From an uncultured Eubacteriales bacterium (lineage in GTDB: Bacteria > Bacillota > Clostridia > Oscillospirales > Ruminococcaceae): DNA of 53,239 nucleotides. Shown here piece by piece: positions 33,471-41,657 of this stretch. Both the position numbers and the translations under genes were made by a program. Position 1 is the first letter of the stretch. The number at the start of each line of letters is the position of its first letter. The stretch is taken from positions 1-53,239 of the forward strand of contig OMXI01000013.1 of the NCBI GenBank assembly GCA_900314975.1, read 5' to 3'. The notes beneath the pieces are model-generated. The model saw only the letters and a program-made list of their open reading frames with translations, was not told the origin of the DNA and made no database searches.

Positions 33471-33506
33471 ATTCACTATTCATTATTCACTTTTCACTAT
33501 TCACTG
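33471..33506. repeat. TATTCACT-type short tandem repeats
   Basis: Five imperfect copies of the octamer type TATTCAYT or TTTTCACT in a row. No gene is present; it lies between the galE terminator and the sufB terminator. Confidence 0.5.
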
Positions 33507-33507
33507 A

Positions 33508-33536
33508 AAAAGCCGCACATAAGTACGGCTTTTGTT
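33508..33536 (-). terminator. Terminator of sufCB
   Basis: AAAAGCCG-type stem with CGGCTTTT around a short loop, and T runs on both strands; positioned 25 bases after the sufB-type stop. Confidence 0.78.
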
Positions 33537-33558
33537 TCTGCCCTCTTTTTATTTTGTC

Positions 33559-34482
33559 TTATTTCAAGAATCCCGAGATTATCTTCTGCTCGGCTTCCTC
33601 CTCGGTAAGACCGAGGGTGCGCAGCTTGAGCAGCTGCTCGCCCGCTATCTTTCCGATAGCCGCCTCGTGTATCAGCGCAGCATCTGGGTGTTCAGCATCA
33701 AGCTGCGGCGATGCCGACACCTTGCCGTTGCCAACAAGTATCGCGTCGCACTCCGAGTGTCCCGTGCACACGTTCATACCCTTGATAACGCTGTGATACT
33801 CCTGGTACGACTCGTCCTTTGCCACCGACCTTGACATCAGGTCAACACCGCTGTTCTCGCCCTTAAGCTCAACGTAGAAATCGGTTTTAGCCTGCTCAAC
33901 GCCGTTAGTCATAATTCTTTCCTTAATGATAAGCCTTGCGCCGTCACCAAGTACTCCCCTTGTCGTTCTGGTAGTAAAATCCACACCGCTTAACTGCACC
34001 GTATTCATTGTCAGCTTTGCGTTTTCGCCAAGCTCAATGTCGGTGACAGGGTCTATCTTGCGTAAGCCCTCTGCCTCGCCCGTGCCGATGTGCTTTTCCT
34101 CGTACACAACGTTTGCGTTTTTCTCGATAAAGAAACGGTGTATGCCGTTGTGGCGCGCCTCCTCTTCACCCGAGTTATGCACGCCGCAGCCCGCTACGAT
34201 AGTAACGTCTGCGCCCTCGCCGACATAGAAATCATTGTAAACGAGGTCGTCAATGCCGCTTTTGGTAACGCACGCGGGAATGAACACCTTTTCGCCCTTT
34301 GTGAACGGCTTGATGCGTATCACAAGACCCGGTGCGTCCTGCTTTGATTCTATCTTTATGTTTTCCGAGGACTGCCTTGCGGCGCACTGCCCGTCCTCAC
34401 GGATATTGTATGCTCCATTGAACTCGCCGTTGTAGTCCGAGATTATCTCAAGGAGCTGCTTTGTAATATCATTCATCTTCAT
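33559..34482 (-). CDS. SufB/SufD-family Fe-S scaffold subunit
   Basis: 307 residues, shorter than E. coli SufB. It has the SufBD beta-helix features (GADVTIVAGCGVHNSG, ENAKLTMNTVQLSGVDFTTRTTRG, YQEYHSVIKGMNVCTGHSECDAILVGNG). With the ATPase encoded just upstream it forms a two-gene system like the minimal SUF (SMS) type found in anaerobes, without SufS, SufU or SufD nearby. The start overlaps the sufC stop by one base. It should build Fe-S clusters for enzymes such as RimO. Confidence 0.9.
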   Translation of the reverse strand: MKMNDITKQLLEIISDYNGEFNGAYNIREDGQCAARQSSENIKIESKQDAPGLVIRIKPFTKGEKVFIPACVTKSGIDDLVYNDFYVGEGADVTIVAGCGVHNSGEEEARHNGIHRFFIEKNANVVYEEKHIGTGEAEGLRKIDPVTDIELGENAKLTMNTVQLSGVDFTTRTTRGVLGDGARLIIKERIMTNGVEQAKTDFYVELKGENSGVDLMSRSVAKDESYQEYHSVIKGMNVCTGHSECDAILVGNGKVSASPQLDAEHPDAALIHEAAIGKIAGEQLLKLRTLGLTEEEAEQKIISGFLK

Positions 34483-35195
34483 TAGCTCCTTTCACACGGT
34501 CTGGGAGTTCTGCTTCCCTTTATCAGCTTTGGCAGTATCTCGTCAGCACTGCCGCTTGCCTCGACCTTGCCGCCCGAAATAACAACTATCTCGTCGGCTA
34601 TCTCAAGTATCCTCTCCTGGTGAGAGATTATCATAAGCGTGCCCTTTATCTTGTTTTTGACTTCCTTGAAAACATCGACCAGTCCCGCAAAGCTCCAAAG
34701 GTCTATGCCCGCCTCCGGCTCGTCAAAGATAGACAGCTTGGTGTTTCGCGCAAGTACGGTCGCTATCTCGATACGCTTTATCTCACCGCCCGAAAGCGAT
34801 GCGTTTACCTCGCGGTCGATGTAGTCGTTCTTGCAAAGCCCGACCTTGCCAAGCAGCTCGCAGATCTCGGGCTGCTTCAGCTCTCTGCCCGCCGCAAGCT
34901 CAAGAAGGTCACGAACAGTCAGTCCCTTGAACCTTACAGGCTGCTGAAAGGCATAGCTTATGCCCAGCTTTGCACGCTGCGTGATGTCAAGCTCCGTTAT
35001 GTCCTGCCCGTCAAAGATTATCCTTCCCGATTCGGGCGTGATAAGTCCCGCAACGGTCTTGGCAAGCGTAGTCTTTCCTCCGCCGTTTGGACCTGTTATG
35101 ACCACAAGCTTGCTGTCGGGTATCTCAAGGCTTACATCGTTGAGTATGCCTCTGCCGTCCTCAAGGCTCCATATTATATTTTCCAGTTTAAGCAT
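34482..35195 (-). CDS. sufC: SufC-type Fe-S assembly ATPase
   Basis: 237 residues with Walker A GPNGGGKTT, Q loop FQQPVRF, ABC signature LSGGEIKRIEIA, Walker B LSIFDEPEAGIDLW and switch His ISHQE. SufC drives conformational change of the SufB scaffold. The ribosome site AAAAGGATG and a promoter at 35232-35260 precede it. It is translationally coupled to the sufB-type gene. Confidence 0.93.
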   Translation of the reverse strand: MLKLENIIWSLEDGRGILNDVSLEIPDSKLVVITGPNGGGKTTLAKTVAGLITPESGRIIFDGQDITELDITQRAKLGISYAFQQPVRFKGLTVRDLLELAAGRELKQPEICELLGKVGLCKNDYIDREVNASLSGGEIKRIEIATVLARNTKLSIFDEPEAGIDLWSFAGLVDVFKEVKNKIKGTLMIISHQERILEIADEIVVISGGKVEASGSADEILPKLIKGSRTPRPCERS

Positions 35196-35231
35196 TTTAC
35201 TTCATCCTTTTGATTATTTTAGGTCTTTAGT

Positions 35232-35260
35232 AGTATACCACGAAACTAGGTTTTCGTCAA
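35232..35260 (-). promoter_or_regulatory. sufCB promoter
   Basis: TTGACG (35255-35260), 17-base spacer, TATACT (35232-35237) reading leftward. No palindrome typical of an IscR site was noticed. Confidence 0.75.
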
Positions 35261-35328
35261 TAGCAAATATCACTAAAAAAGTATTATTTGCAGTAAGTTC
35301 AAAACTATCCCCAAAAAGCGCAAAATGC

Positions 35329-35357
35329 TTGACAAGTGAGCGAAAATGCTGTATAAT
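35329..35357 (+). promoter_or_regulatory. greA-lysS promoter
   Basis: TTGACA (35329-35334), exact 17-base spacer, TATAAT (35352-35357). Confidence 0.85.
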
Positions 35358-35412
35358 ATCAATTTGACAGTACCATTGTTAAAAGAAATTTTAGATTTAG
35401 GAGTGATATATC

Positions 35413-35886
35413 ATGGCAATGCAGAAAACAGTTTCAAGAGCAGGTTATGAAAAGTTACAGGAAGAGAGAGAGTACCTTGTTACCGTCAGACGTAAAGAGG
35501 TAGCACAGAAGCTCAAAGAAGCACGTTCCTTCGGCGACCTCTCCGAGAATGCGGAGTATGACGAGGCGAAAAACGAGCAGGCTATACTCGAATCCAAGAT
35601 AAACGAGCTTGAACTGCTTATCGCAAATGCTATTGTCGTTGAGGACGACGAAATTTCAACAGACGAGATAGGCGTAGGCTCCATCATCAAGATCAAAGAC
35701 CTCGAGCTTAACGAGATCGAGAATCTTCAGATCGTAGGTACTACCGAATCAGACCCCAAGAACGGCAAGATATCCGACGAGTCCCCTATCGGCAAGGCTG
35801 CACTTCGCAAGAAGGTCGGCGATGTATTCGAGGTAGAGGCACCCGCAGGCATTCTCAAATTTGAGGTGCTGGAGATCTCAAGATAA
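35413..35886 (+). CDS. greA: Transcription elongation factor GreA
   Basis: 157 residues: N-terminal antiparallel coiled coil (to about 75, with the acidic tip region ENAEYDEAKNEQ) and a C-terminal FKBP-like domain (ISDESPIGKAALRKKVGDVF). GreA enters the RNA polymerase secondary channel and stimulates cleavage of backtracked RNA. lysS follows after 46 bases; greA-lysS is a common Firmicute pairing. Confidence 0.96.
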   Translation: MAMQKTVSRAGYEKLQEEREYLVTVRRKEVAQKLKEARSFGDLSENAEYDEAKNEQAILESKINELELLIANAIVVEDDEISTDEIGVGSIIKIKDLELNEIENLQIVGTTESDPKNGKISDESPIGKAALRKKVGDVFEVEAPAGILKFEVLEISR

Positions 35887-35905
35887 TTACAAGGGTAATT
35901 TTTTG
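35884..35905 (+). terminator. Weak hairpin between greA and lysS
   Basis: AATTAC pairs with GTAATT around AAGG, followed by TTTTTGTACA. The stem is only six weak pairs, so it probably attenuates rather than stops transcription into lysS. Confidence 0.45.
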
Positions 35906-35932
35906 TACAGCTATAACGAAAGGAAATATAAA

Positions 35933-37507
35933 ATGAGTGAAGAGATACTTGAAACACCCGTTGAGGAGGAGCTTTCACAGGAAGAGGTCAACAGCCTCAA
36001 GCAGATAAGGATAGACAAGCTCAACGCCCTCAAGGCAAAGGGTGCAGACCCGTTTGAGATAACAAGATTTGATGTGACCTCCTCAAACGCAAAGGCAAAG
36101 CTCAGCTACGAAACGCTCGAAGCAGCCTGCAAGGTTCAGGCGGGCGATGACGAGGAAAAGCTCAAGCAGCTGCTTGACGAGCAGCGCATTGACGTTCGTA
36201 TCGCAGGCAGAATAATGTCGTGGCGCGATATGGGCAAGGCAAACTTTATAGACGTTCGCGACAAGACCGACAGAGTTCAGGTGTATGTCAGAATGAACGA
36301 TATCGGCGAGGAAGAGTTCAAGGATTTCAAAACATGGGATATCGGCGATATCGTAGGTATCGACGGCTATGTTTTCAGAACAAGGCGCGGAGAGATATCA
36401 GTTCACGCACATAAGATAACTCTGCTTTCAAAGTCGCTGCTGCCGCTGCCTGAAAAGTGGCACGGACTTACCAACACAGACGTGAGATACAGGCAGAGAT
36501 ACACCGACCTTATCTGCAACCCCGAGGTAAAGGAAACGTTCATCAAGCGTTCGCAGATAATCTCGTCGATAAGAAGATACCTCGATTCGCAGGGCTTTAT
36601 GGAGGTAGAAACTCCAATGCTGGTTTCAAATGCGGGCGGCGCTGCTGCAAGACCGTTTGAAACTCACTACAACGCGCTCAACGAGGACGTTAAGCTGCGT
36701 ATCAGCCTTGAGCTTTACCTCAAAAGGCTTATCGTCGGCGGACTTGAAAGAGTCTACGAGATAGGCAGAGTTTTCAGAAACGAGGGTGTTGACGCAAGAC
36801 ACAATCCCGAGTTCACCCTGATGGAGCTTTATCAGGCGTATACAGACTACCACGGCATGATGGAGCTGACCGAGAATATGTTCAGGCACGTCGCTATGGA
36901 GGTCTGCGGAAAGACCTGCGTGCCTTACGGCGAGTACGAGATAGACCTTGGCAAGCCGTTTGAAAGACTGACGATGATCGACGCTGTCAAGAAGTATTCG
37001 GGCGTTGACTTTGCAAAGGTAAAGGATACCGACGAGGCAAAGGCTCTTGCAAAGCAGCATCACGTTGAATTTGAGGACAGACATACAAAGGGCGATATCC
37101 TCAATCTGTTCTTTGAGCAGTTCGTTGAGGAAAACCTTATACAGCCTACATTTATAATGGATCACCCTGTTGAGATCTCGCCGCTGACAAAGAGAAAGCC
37201 CGATGCTCCCGACTATGTTGAGAGATTCGAGCTGTTCATCACAGGCAGAGAGATGTGCAACGCTTACTCCGAGCTTAACGACCCTATCGACCAGCGCGAG
37301 AGATTTGCCGAGCAGGAAAAGCAGTTTGCCGCAGGCGACGAGGAGGCAAACCACACCGACGAGGATTTCCTGCGTGCGCTTGAGATAGGTATGCCTCCAA
37401 CGGGCGGTATCGGCTACGGCATTGACAGACTTGTAATGCTGCTGACCAACTCCCCTGCTATAAGGGACGTACTTCTCTTCCCGACGATGAAGAGTTTAGA
37501 CAAATAA
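35933..37507 (+). CDS. lysS: Lysyl-tRNA synthetase, class II
   Basis: 524 residues from the ATG at 35933, with AAAGGA eight bases upstream. It has an N-terminal OB-fold anticodon-binding domain (VRIAGRIMSWRDMGKANFID), motif 2 (YEIGRVFRNEGVDARHNPEF) and motif 3 (GGIGYGIDRLVMLL). The family is usually near 500 residues; the extra length is an acidic N-terminal extension (EEILETPVEEELSQEEVNS). It charges tRNA-Lys. Confidence 0.97.
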   Translation: MSEEILETPVEEELSQEEVNSLKQIRIDKLNALKAKGADPFEITRFDVTSSNAKAKLSYETLEAACKVQAGDDEEKLKQLLDEQRIDVRIAGRIMSWRDMGKANFIDVRDKTDRVQVYVRMNDIGEEEFKDFKTWDIGDIVGIDGYVFRTRRGEISVHAHKITLLSKSLLPLPEKWHGLTNTDVRYRQRYTDLICNPEVKETFIKRSQIISSIRRYLDSQGFMEVETPMLVSNAGGAAARPFETHYNALNEDVKLRISLELYLKRLIVGGLERVYEIGRVFRNEGVDARHNPEFTLMELYQAYTDYHGMMELTENMFRHVAMEVCGKTCVPYGEYEIDLGKPFERLTMIDAVKKYSGVDFAKVKDTDEAKALAKQHHVEFEDRHTKGDILNLFFEQFVEENLIQPTFIMDHPVEISPLTKRKPDAPDYVERFELFITGREMCNAYSELNDPIDQRERFAEQEKQFAAGDEEANHTDEDFLRALEIGMPPTGGIGYGIDRLVMLLTNSPAIRDVLLFPTMKSLDK

Positions 37508-37540
37508 TACAGATACAGACACAGATAAACGGGGAGAACA

Positions 37541-37999
37541 ATGAACAGAATAATAAAAGTTACCATATCGGCCAGCTTTACGCCGATCTGCTTCGTGCTT
37601 ATCGCACTTTCTGTGGCTATACCGACAATTGCGACAGTCGCTTCGGGCAAAAAACAGGTGGGGATGTATATACTGTTTTCGGCGATCACCTTTATTGCGC
37701 TGCTCGCACTGCTGTGGTCAAAGCGATTCAGAGTAACGCTTGACGGCAGAACATTCGGCGTAAGAAAAACACTTTCGCCCGAAAGATCATTTGACGCAAG
37801 CGAGATAACGGGTATAATCTGGCGCAGAACACTGAGCAATTTAGGTCTGATTGAAAACATCGTGATAAGCAAAGGCAAAAAGAAGATCTCAGTAGATTCG
37901 TCAATGACGGGCTTCGAGCATTTTTCAAAGCAGCTCGTACAGATAGTGCCGCAGAATATCATTAGCTTTGTCGACAAAGATATACGCACAAAAAGATAA
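37541..37999 (+). CDS. Small membrane protein with PH-like domain, unknown role
   Basis: 152 residues. Two hydrophobic helices (about 8-32 and 42-60) precede a cytoplasmic beta-rich segment (RFRVTLDGRTFGVRKTLSPERSFDASEITGIIW) that resembles bacterial PH-type membrane proteins. GGGGAGAACA precedes the ATG. It follows lysS by 33 bases and may be read through from it. Confidence 0.65.
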   Translation: MNRIIKVTISASFTPICFVLIALSVAIPTIATVASGKKQVGMYILFSAITFIALLALLWSKRFRVTLDGRTFGVRKTLSPERSFDASEITGIIWRRTLSNLGLIENIVISKGKKKISVDSSMTGFEHFSKQLVQIVPQNIISFVDKDIRTKR

Positions 38000-38036
38000 A
38001 CAAAGAGGACAGTCTGATAACTGTCCTCTTTTTTGT
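37996..38036 (+). terminator. Terminator after PH-like membrane protein
   Basis: AAAGAGGACAG pairs with CTGTCCTCTTT around TCTGATAA and ends TTTGTACAC. The stem is the same sequence as that after galE. Confidence 0.85.
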
Positions 38037-38105
38037 ACACTAATATCATCGCCATTATTTTGATATGCACCCGAAGGGGTTTGGGGGCGACCGGAAAACC
38101 CCCAA

Positions 38106-38138
38106 TTGAAAAGCCGCACAATTCGTGCGGCTTTTTTT
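38106..38138. terminator. Bidirectional terminator before paaK-type gene
   Basis: AAAAGCCGCAC pairs with GTGCGGCTTTT, with T or A runs on both sides. It lies 5 bases from the stop of the leftward ligase gene. Confidence 0.85.
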
Positions 38139-38142
38139 CTTA

Positions 38143-39453
38143 TTATTTACCCTCATTCCTGAGGTCAACTATTCTCTTTGCCTTGCCTGCAAATCTCTCC
38201 AGCGAGCCGAAATCCACAAGTGTTATCTTGGTCTGTATGCCAAGCACCGTTTTCATATCGTGGGTGATGCGGTCGTGCAGTTCTTCAAGCTTTGGATAAT
38301 TCTCTATCATCTCGTGGCTGATAGTGTTTGAAAGCTCCACCTTTATCTCCAGGTGATCTGCGAAATTCGACCTTGTCAATATCAGCTGATAGTGCGGGGC
38401 TACCTCTTCAAAGCCCATAAGCACCGACTCTATCTGCGACGGGAACACATTCACTCCCCTGATTTTGAGCATATCGTCCGAGCGTCCGCGCGGCTTTGCC
38501 ATTCTCGCAAAGGTTCTTCCGCACTTGCACGGCTCGTAGTCTATCTCGGTGATGTCCTTTGTGCGATAACGCAGGATAGGTATGCCCTCTTTTGAAAGCG
38601 TTGTTACAACAAGCTCGCCCTCGCTGCCCTTGTCAAGCACATCGCCTGTCTTTGGGTCGATTATCTCGGCAAGGAAGTGGTCCTCGTTGATGTGCATACC
38701 GCAGCGCTCGGTACACTCGCCCGAAACACCCGGTCCCATAAGCTCGCTCATTCCGTAGTTGTCGGTAACGAACATTCCCAGCGTCTTTTCTATCTGGTCT
38801 CTCATCTCGACCGTGCAGCCTTCAGAGCCGAGCAGACCGAGCTTTAGGTGTATCTTGTCAAGCACGCCCTTTTCCTTTGCAAGCTCGCCTATGTACTGCG
38901 CATACGACGGCGTTGAAACCAGCGTATTTGTGCCGAAATCCTGCATCAGCATTATCTGCTTTTCGGTGTTTCCGCTTGATGACGGAATGACAGTTGCGCC
39001 TATCTTTTCAAGCGCGTAGTGAAGTCCCAGCGCACCCGTGAAAAGTCCGTAGCCAAAGCATATCTGCACGATGCTCTCATCGCTCGCACCGGCAGCCATT
39101 ACAAGACGCGCCATACAGTCGCTCCACATATCAAGGTCGCCCTTTGTGTAGCCCACAACCGTAGGCTTGCCTGTCGTTCCCGAAGACGCGTGTATACGCG
39201 TGATGTTCTTCAGCGGCTGGGCAAATAGCCCGAACGGATAGGTGTCGCGCATATCCGCCTTTGTCGTGTAGGGTATGTACTGAATGTCTGAAAGCTGCTT
39301 TATCTTGTCATCGTTTACGCCTGCCTCGGTCAGTCTCTTGTTGTAAAACGGAACGTTGTCCATACAGTATTTAACGAGATGCTTCAGCTTTTTGAGCTGT
39401 ATCTCCTCTATCTGCGCCCTTGACATCGTTTCAAGTTCTTTTTGAAAAAACAT
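38143..39453 (-). CDS. Phenylacetate-CoA ligase-family adenylating enzyme
   Basis: 436 residues. AMP-binding signature ASSGTTGKPTVVGYT (about 90-104) and the C-terminal GRSDDMLKIRGVNVFPSQIE hinge identify the PaaK group of acyl-CoA ligases. In gut Firmicutes such enzymes act on aryl acids of unclear identity, often far from any phenylacetate pathway, and no pathway partner is adjacent here. GGAGATA precedes the ATG. It is a single-gene unit. Confidence 0.9.
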   Translation of the reverse strand: MFFQKELETMSRAQIEEIQLKKLKHLVKYCMDNVPFYNKRLTEAGVNDDKIKQLSDIQYIPYTTKADMRDTYPFGLFAQPLKNITRIHASSGTTGKPTVVGYTKGDLDMWSDCMARLVMAAGASDESIVQICFGYGLFTGALGLHYALEKIGATVIPSSSGNTEKQIMLMQDFGTNTLVSTPSYAQYIGELAKEKGVLDKIHLKLGLLGSEGCTVEMRDQIEKTLGMFVTDNYGMSELMGPGVSGECTERCGMHINEDHFLAEIIDPKTGDVLDKGSEGELVVTTLSKEGIPILRYRTKDITEIDYEPCKCGRTFARMAKPRGRSDDMLKIRGVNVFPSQIESVLMGFEEVAPHYQLILTRSNFADHLEIKVELSNTISHEMIENYPKLEELHDRITHDMKTVLGIQTKITLVDFGSLERFAGKAKRIVDLRNEGK

Positions 39454-39491
39454 AGCTGCATATCTCCTTTAAAGTTTTAAAGCACCTAATT

Positions 39492-39520
39492 ATTGTAACA
39501 TATTATGTATGATTTTTCAA
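39492..39520 (-). promoter_or_regulatory. Promoter of PaaK-type gene
   Basis: TTGAAA (39515-39520), 17-base spacer, TACAAT (39492-39497) reading leftward. Confidence 0.72.
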
Positions 39521-39546
39521 GTAGCCTATCAAACAAAAATCCGCCC

Positions 39547-39575
39547 TTGATTTTATGCAAGTTTTATTGTATAAT
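39547..39575 (+). promoter_or_regulatory. Promoter of small membrane protein-thioesterase unit
   Basis: TTGATT (39547-39552), 17-base spacer, TATAAT (39570-39575). Confidence 0.75.
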
Positions 39576-39622
39576 AGTGAGTGATGTGCAAACACCGAAA
39601 AAATATATGGGGAGAGATAATA

Positions 39623-39916
39623 ATGGATACAAACAAGGCTGAACAGGAAAGAAAGCAGTACAACAAAAAGCTGCTGAAAGAATCATTTAATGGTGAGATG
39701 AAAAAGCCGCACCGTACCGACTGGGCAACTGTTATAGCTACATTTTTCGGTACTATGCTGGGGTTATTCATACAAGACGTGATAGACACCGAAAAGCTTA
39801 TCTCAAACACTGTCCTGCGGTTCTGCGTTGATGTTCTGATAATAGTGATAGCGATAACCGTTGTTCATGGTATTATCGCTCTGGTAAAAAAACTGACCGC
39901 AAAAAAGCAAAGCTAA
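39623..39916 (+). CDS. Small two-helix membrane protein
   Basis: 97 residues from the ATG at 39623, chosen for GGGGAGAG upstream; the frame extends to 39581 over the leader. A basic N-terminal 35 residues are followed by two helices (about 36-53 and 65-88) and a KKLTAKKQS tail. The function is unknown. It lies 22 bases before the thioesterase gene. Confidence 0.65.
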   Translation: MDTNKAEQERKQYNKKLLKESFNGEMKKPHRTDWATVIATFFGTMLGLFIQDVIDTEKLISNTVLRFCVDVLIIVIAITVVHGIIALVKKLTAKKQS

Positions 39917-39938
39917 TCTGAGGAAAGAAAGTGTAAAA

Positions 39939-40658
39939 ATGATATACGAAATGCAAAGAACAGTCCGCTGCAGCCAGATAGGCGAGGACGGCGCTATGCG
40001 CTCCAGCGCCCTTGTTGACTTTATGCAGGACTGCAGCCTGAAGCACCTTGAAAACGAGCCTGTTATGGCCCCGTATTTCAGAGAAACCGGCTGCATAATG
40101 TTTCTTATCTCGCGCCAGCTGGATATCGTAAGAAAGCCGCAGCTTGACGAAAAGGTCACCGTAAAAACGTGGTGCTACGAGCTTAACCGTCTGTACGGCT
40201 TCAGAAACACGGTCATCTACGGCGAAAATGGCGAGATACTCGTAAAATCCATAGCGGGCGGCTGCTTTATCGACTCTGCAAGCATGCGCACTATGAAAGT
40301 TCCGCAGGAGGTTATAGACCGCGTAAAGCTCGAACCAAAGCTTGAGGATATCCAGTACCTGCCGCGCAAGATAACACTGCCCGACTGTGAGCCGCAGACC
40401 TTTGAAAATGTGCATATCAACCGCTGCTTTATCGATATGAACAAGCACGTCAACAATGCACGCTATCTCGACATCACCGACGAGTTTCTGCCCGACGGCG
40501 CAAAGGTAAAGCGGATCCGCTGCGAATATAAACTGCCCGTCCGCCGCGACAGCATAGTTATCCCCAAGGTGTACACGCAGGGCAATATCCTCACCGTAGA
40601 CCTTACCACTCCGCAGGGCAAATGCTGCACCGCCGTGGAGTATACACTTGATACCTGA
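39939..40658 (+). CDS. Acyl-ACP thioesterase
   Basis: 239 residues forming a double hot-dog fold of the FatA/FatB-like bacterial family (PF01643). The first half has CSQIGEDGAMRSSALVDFMQ. The second carries the catalytic region DMNKHVNNARYLD with Asn-x-His. It releases free fatty acids from acyl carrier protein. The preceding small membrane-protein gene shares its promoter. Confidence 0.9.
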   Translation: MIYEMQRTVRCSQIGEDGAMRSSALVDFMQDCSLKHLENEPVMAPYFRETGCIMFLISRQLDIVRKPQLDEKVTVKTWCYELNRLYGFRNTVIYGENGEILVKSIAGGCFIDSASMRTMKVPQEVIDRVKLEPKLEDIQYLPRKITLPDCEPQTFENVHINRCFIDMNKHVNNARYLDITDEFLPDGAKVKRIRCEYKLPVRRDSIVIPKVYTQGNILTVDLTTPQGKCCTAVEYTLDT

Positions 40659-40680
40659 CCCCGAAAGCACAGCTTGCCTA

Positions 40681-40709
40681 TTGACAGCGTTGCAATTTTG
40701 TGATATTAT
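40681..40709 (+). promoter_or_regulatory. Promoter of six-helix membrane protein
   Basis: TTGACA (40681-40686), 17-base spacer, TATTAT (40704-40709). Confidence 0.75.
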
Positions 40710-40739
40710 TTTAATATATTATTAAAGATTAAAACTGTC

Positions 40740-40780
40740 AAGGAGGTAGTGCCTGCCGCAGCAGGCACAGCGCAATTATG
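40740..40780 (+). promoter_or_regulatory. Ribosome site, hairpin and AUG in unusual order
   Basis: The Shine-Dalgarno AAGGAGGT (40740-40747) is about 30 bases from the ATG at 40778, far beyond the usual 5-10. A perfect 8-bp hairpin, GTGCCTGC/GCAGGCAC with loop CGCA (40749-40768), lies between. Folding it would leave about 11 bases of effective spacing. No in-frame start codon lies nearer the Shine-Dalgarno. Confidence 0.75.
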
Positions 40781-41446
40781 GGTAATTACATAAATCATGC
40801 CGAGCATAGAGCCGCTGTGCGCTGTATACAGCTGCTTGCCTATCTCTCGCTCGTTGGCGTGCTGACGGTAGTGGTGCTTTTCATCGCGCGCTCGCTGAAA
40901 GACCACAACACAATGGATTCGCAAATATTCTTTGTGCTTATGATACTGTCGCTGACAGCCAGCGCGCTTAACTGCGCAGTCGGCATATCGCTGCCGCACG
41001 CAGGTAAATTTGTCTATTACAAAATACCTGTCCACCTGTTTATCATCGCCGATATAATCGGTCTTGGATACGGTGTGCGCTCGCTCACCGCCAGAGGACA
41101 GGATTTCAACGACATTATGCCGTTCATTTTCTACTCCGCGTTTTATCTGGGGTGTCTGGTGTGCAATATCCTTATGCTGCGTTTTCTTATCGGCTCGGTC
41201 TCACGCCGTACCGCTACGGTCGCAGAGGTGGTAATAATACTGCTGATAGCGCTGCATATCGCAGATATAACCTACTGTCTTGTCTACCCCGATGCATTTG
41301 CAGATGCAGAGCCTAACAGGAACAATCTGATACGGCTGTCAAGCTATATCGTTTTTCTGCTCACCGCCGTTTCATCACTTATTGTCGTGCGCATCAAGCC
41401 AAAGGAAAGCGAGCACACCTACGAAGACCCTCTGCGAAATCAATAA
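40778..41446 (+). CDS. Six-helix membrane protein of unknown function
   Basis: 222 residues with about six hydrophobic helices and short loops. It begins MGNYINHAEHRAAVRC and ends in a charged tail. No domain is recognised. This ATG is the first start in frame, and its only ribosome site lies upstream of a hairpin. The gene has its own promoter and ends beside a terminator hairpin shared with a leftward small RNA. Confidence 0.75.
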   Translation: MGNYINHAEHRAAVRCIQLLAYLSLVGVLTVVVLFIARSLKDHNTMDSQIFFVLMILSLTASALNCAVGISLPHAGKFVYYKIPVHLFIIADIIGLGYGVRSLTARGQDFNDIMPFIFYSAFYLGCLVCNILMLRFLIGSVSRRTATVAEVVIILLIALHIADITYCLVYPDAFADAEPNRNNLIRLSSYIVFLLTAVSSLIVVRIKPKESEHTYEDPLRNQ

Positions 41447-41454
41447 TGCTTATA

Positions 41455-41651
41455 AATCAAAAATCACGGTGACTGCACAACAAAATGCGGTCACCGTGAT
41501 ACTGTATTGAGCAAAATAAAAAGCAAGTCAGCTGTTCACGGTTATAGGACTCCAATTGTCCCAATCGACTTCAACTGCTTGCAGATAAGCAAGTGAACTG
41601 CTTGCCGATATAGAACGCCAATTGTCCCAATCAGCAAACGTCACTTGCTCT
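41455..41651 (-). ncRNA. Candidate small RNA with two tandem hairpin modules
   Basis: Read leftward, a consensus promoter (41658-41686) should start transcription near 41651, and a strong terminator ends it near 41459, giving about 195 nucleotides. Two successive hairpins follow the start. The first has arms AGCAAGTGA/TCACTTGCT (41641-41649 with 41588-41596). The second has arms near 41572-41582 and 41523-41534, about 11 pairs with one bulge. Each apical part carries the same 24-base segment, on the plus strand TATAGRACKCCAATTGTC plus CCAATC (41543-41566 and 41609-41632), differing at two positions. The transcript has no credible ribosome site. A frame through it would encode a repeated DWDNW peptide but begins upstream of the promoter. 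It is divergent from the deformylase gene. No known RNA family is recognised. Confidence 0.65.
41459..41500 (-). terminator. Terminator of the candidate small RNA
   Basis: ATCACGGTGAC (41463-41473) pairs with GTCACCGTGAT (41490-41500), 11 perfect pairs. Only on the leftward reading does a T run (TTTTTGATTT) follow. Confidence 0.85.
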
Positions 41652-41657
41652 GCTAAT

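Noticed and set aside
33471-33506. CRISPR-like array in the TATTCACT repeats
   Set aside because: The unit is only eight bases with no spacers; it is a simple tandem repeat.
38069-38105. Second hairpin GGGGG/CCCCC before the ligase terminator
   Set aside because: The pairing is loose and not followed by a T run; the adjacent 38106-38138 stem explains termination.
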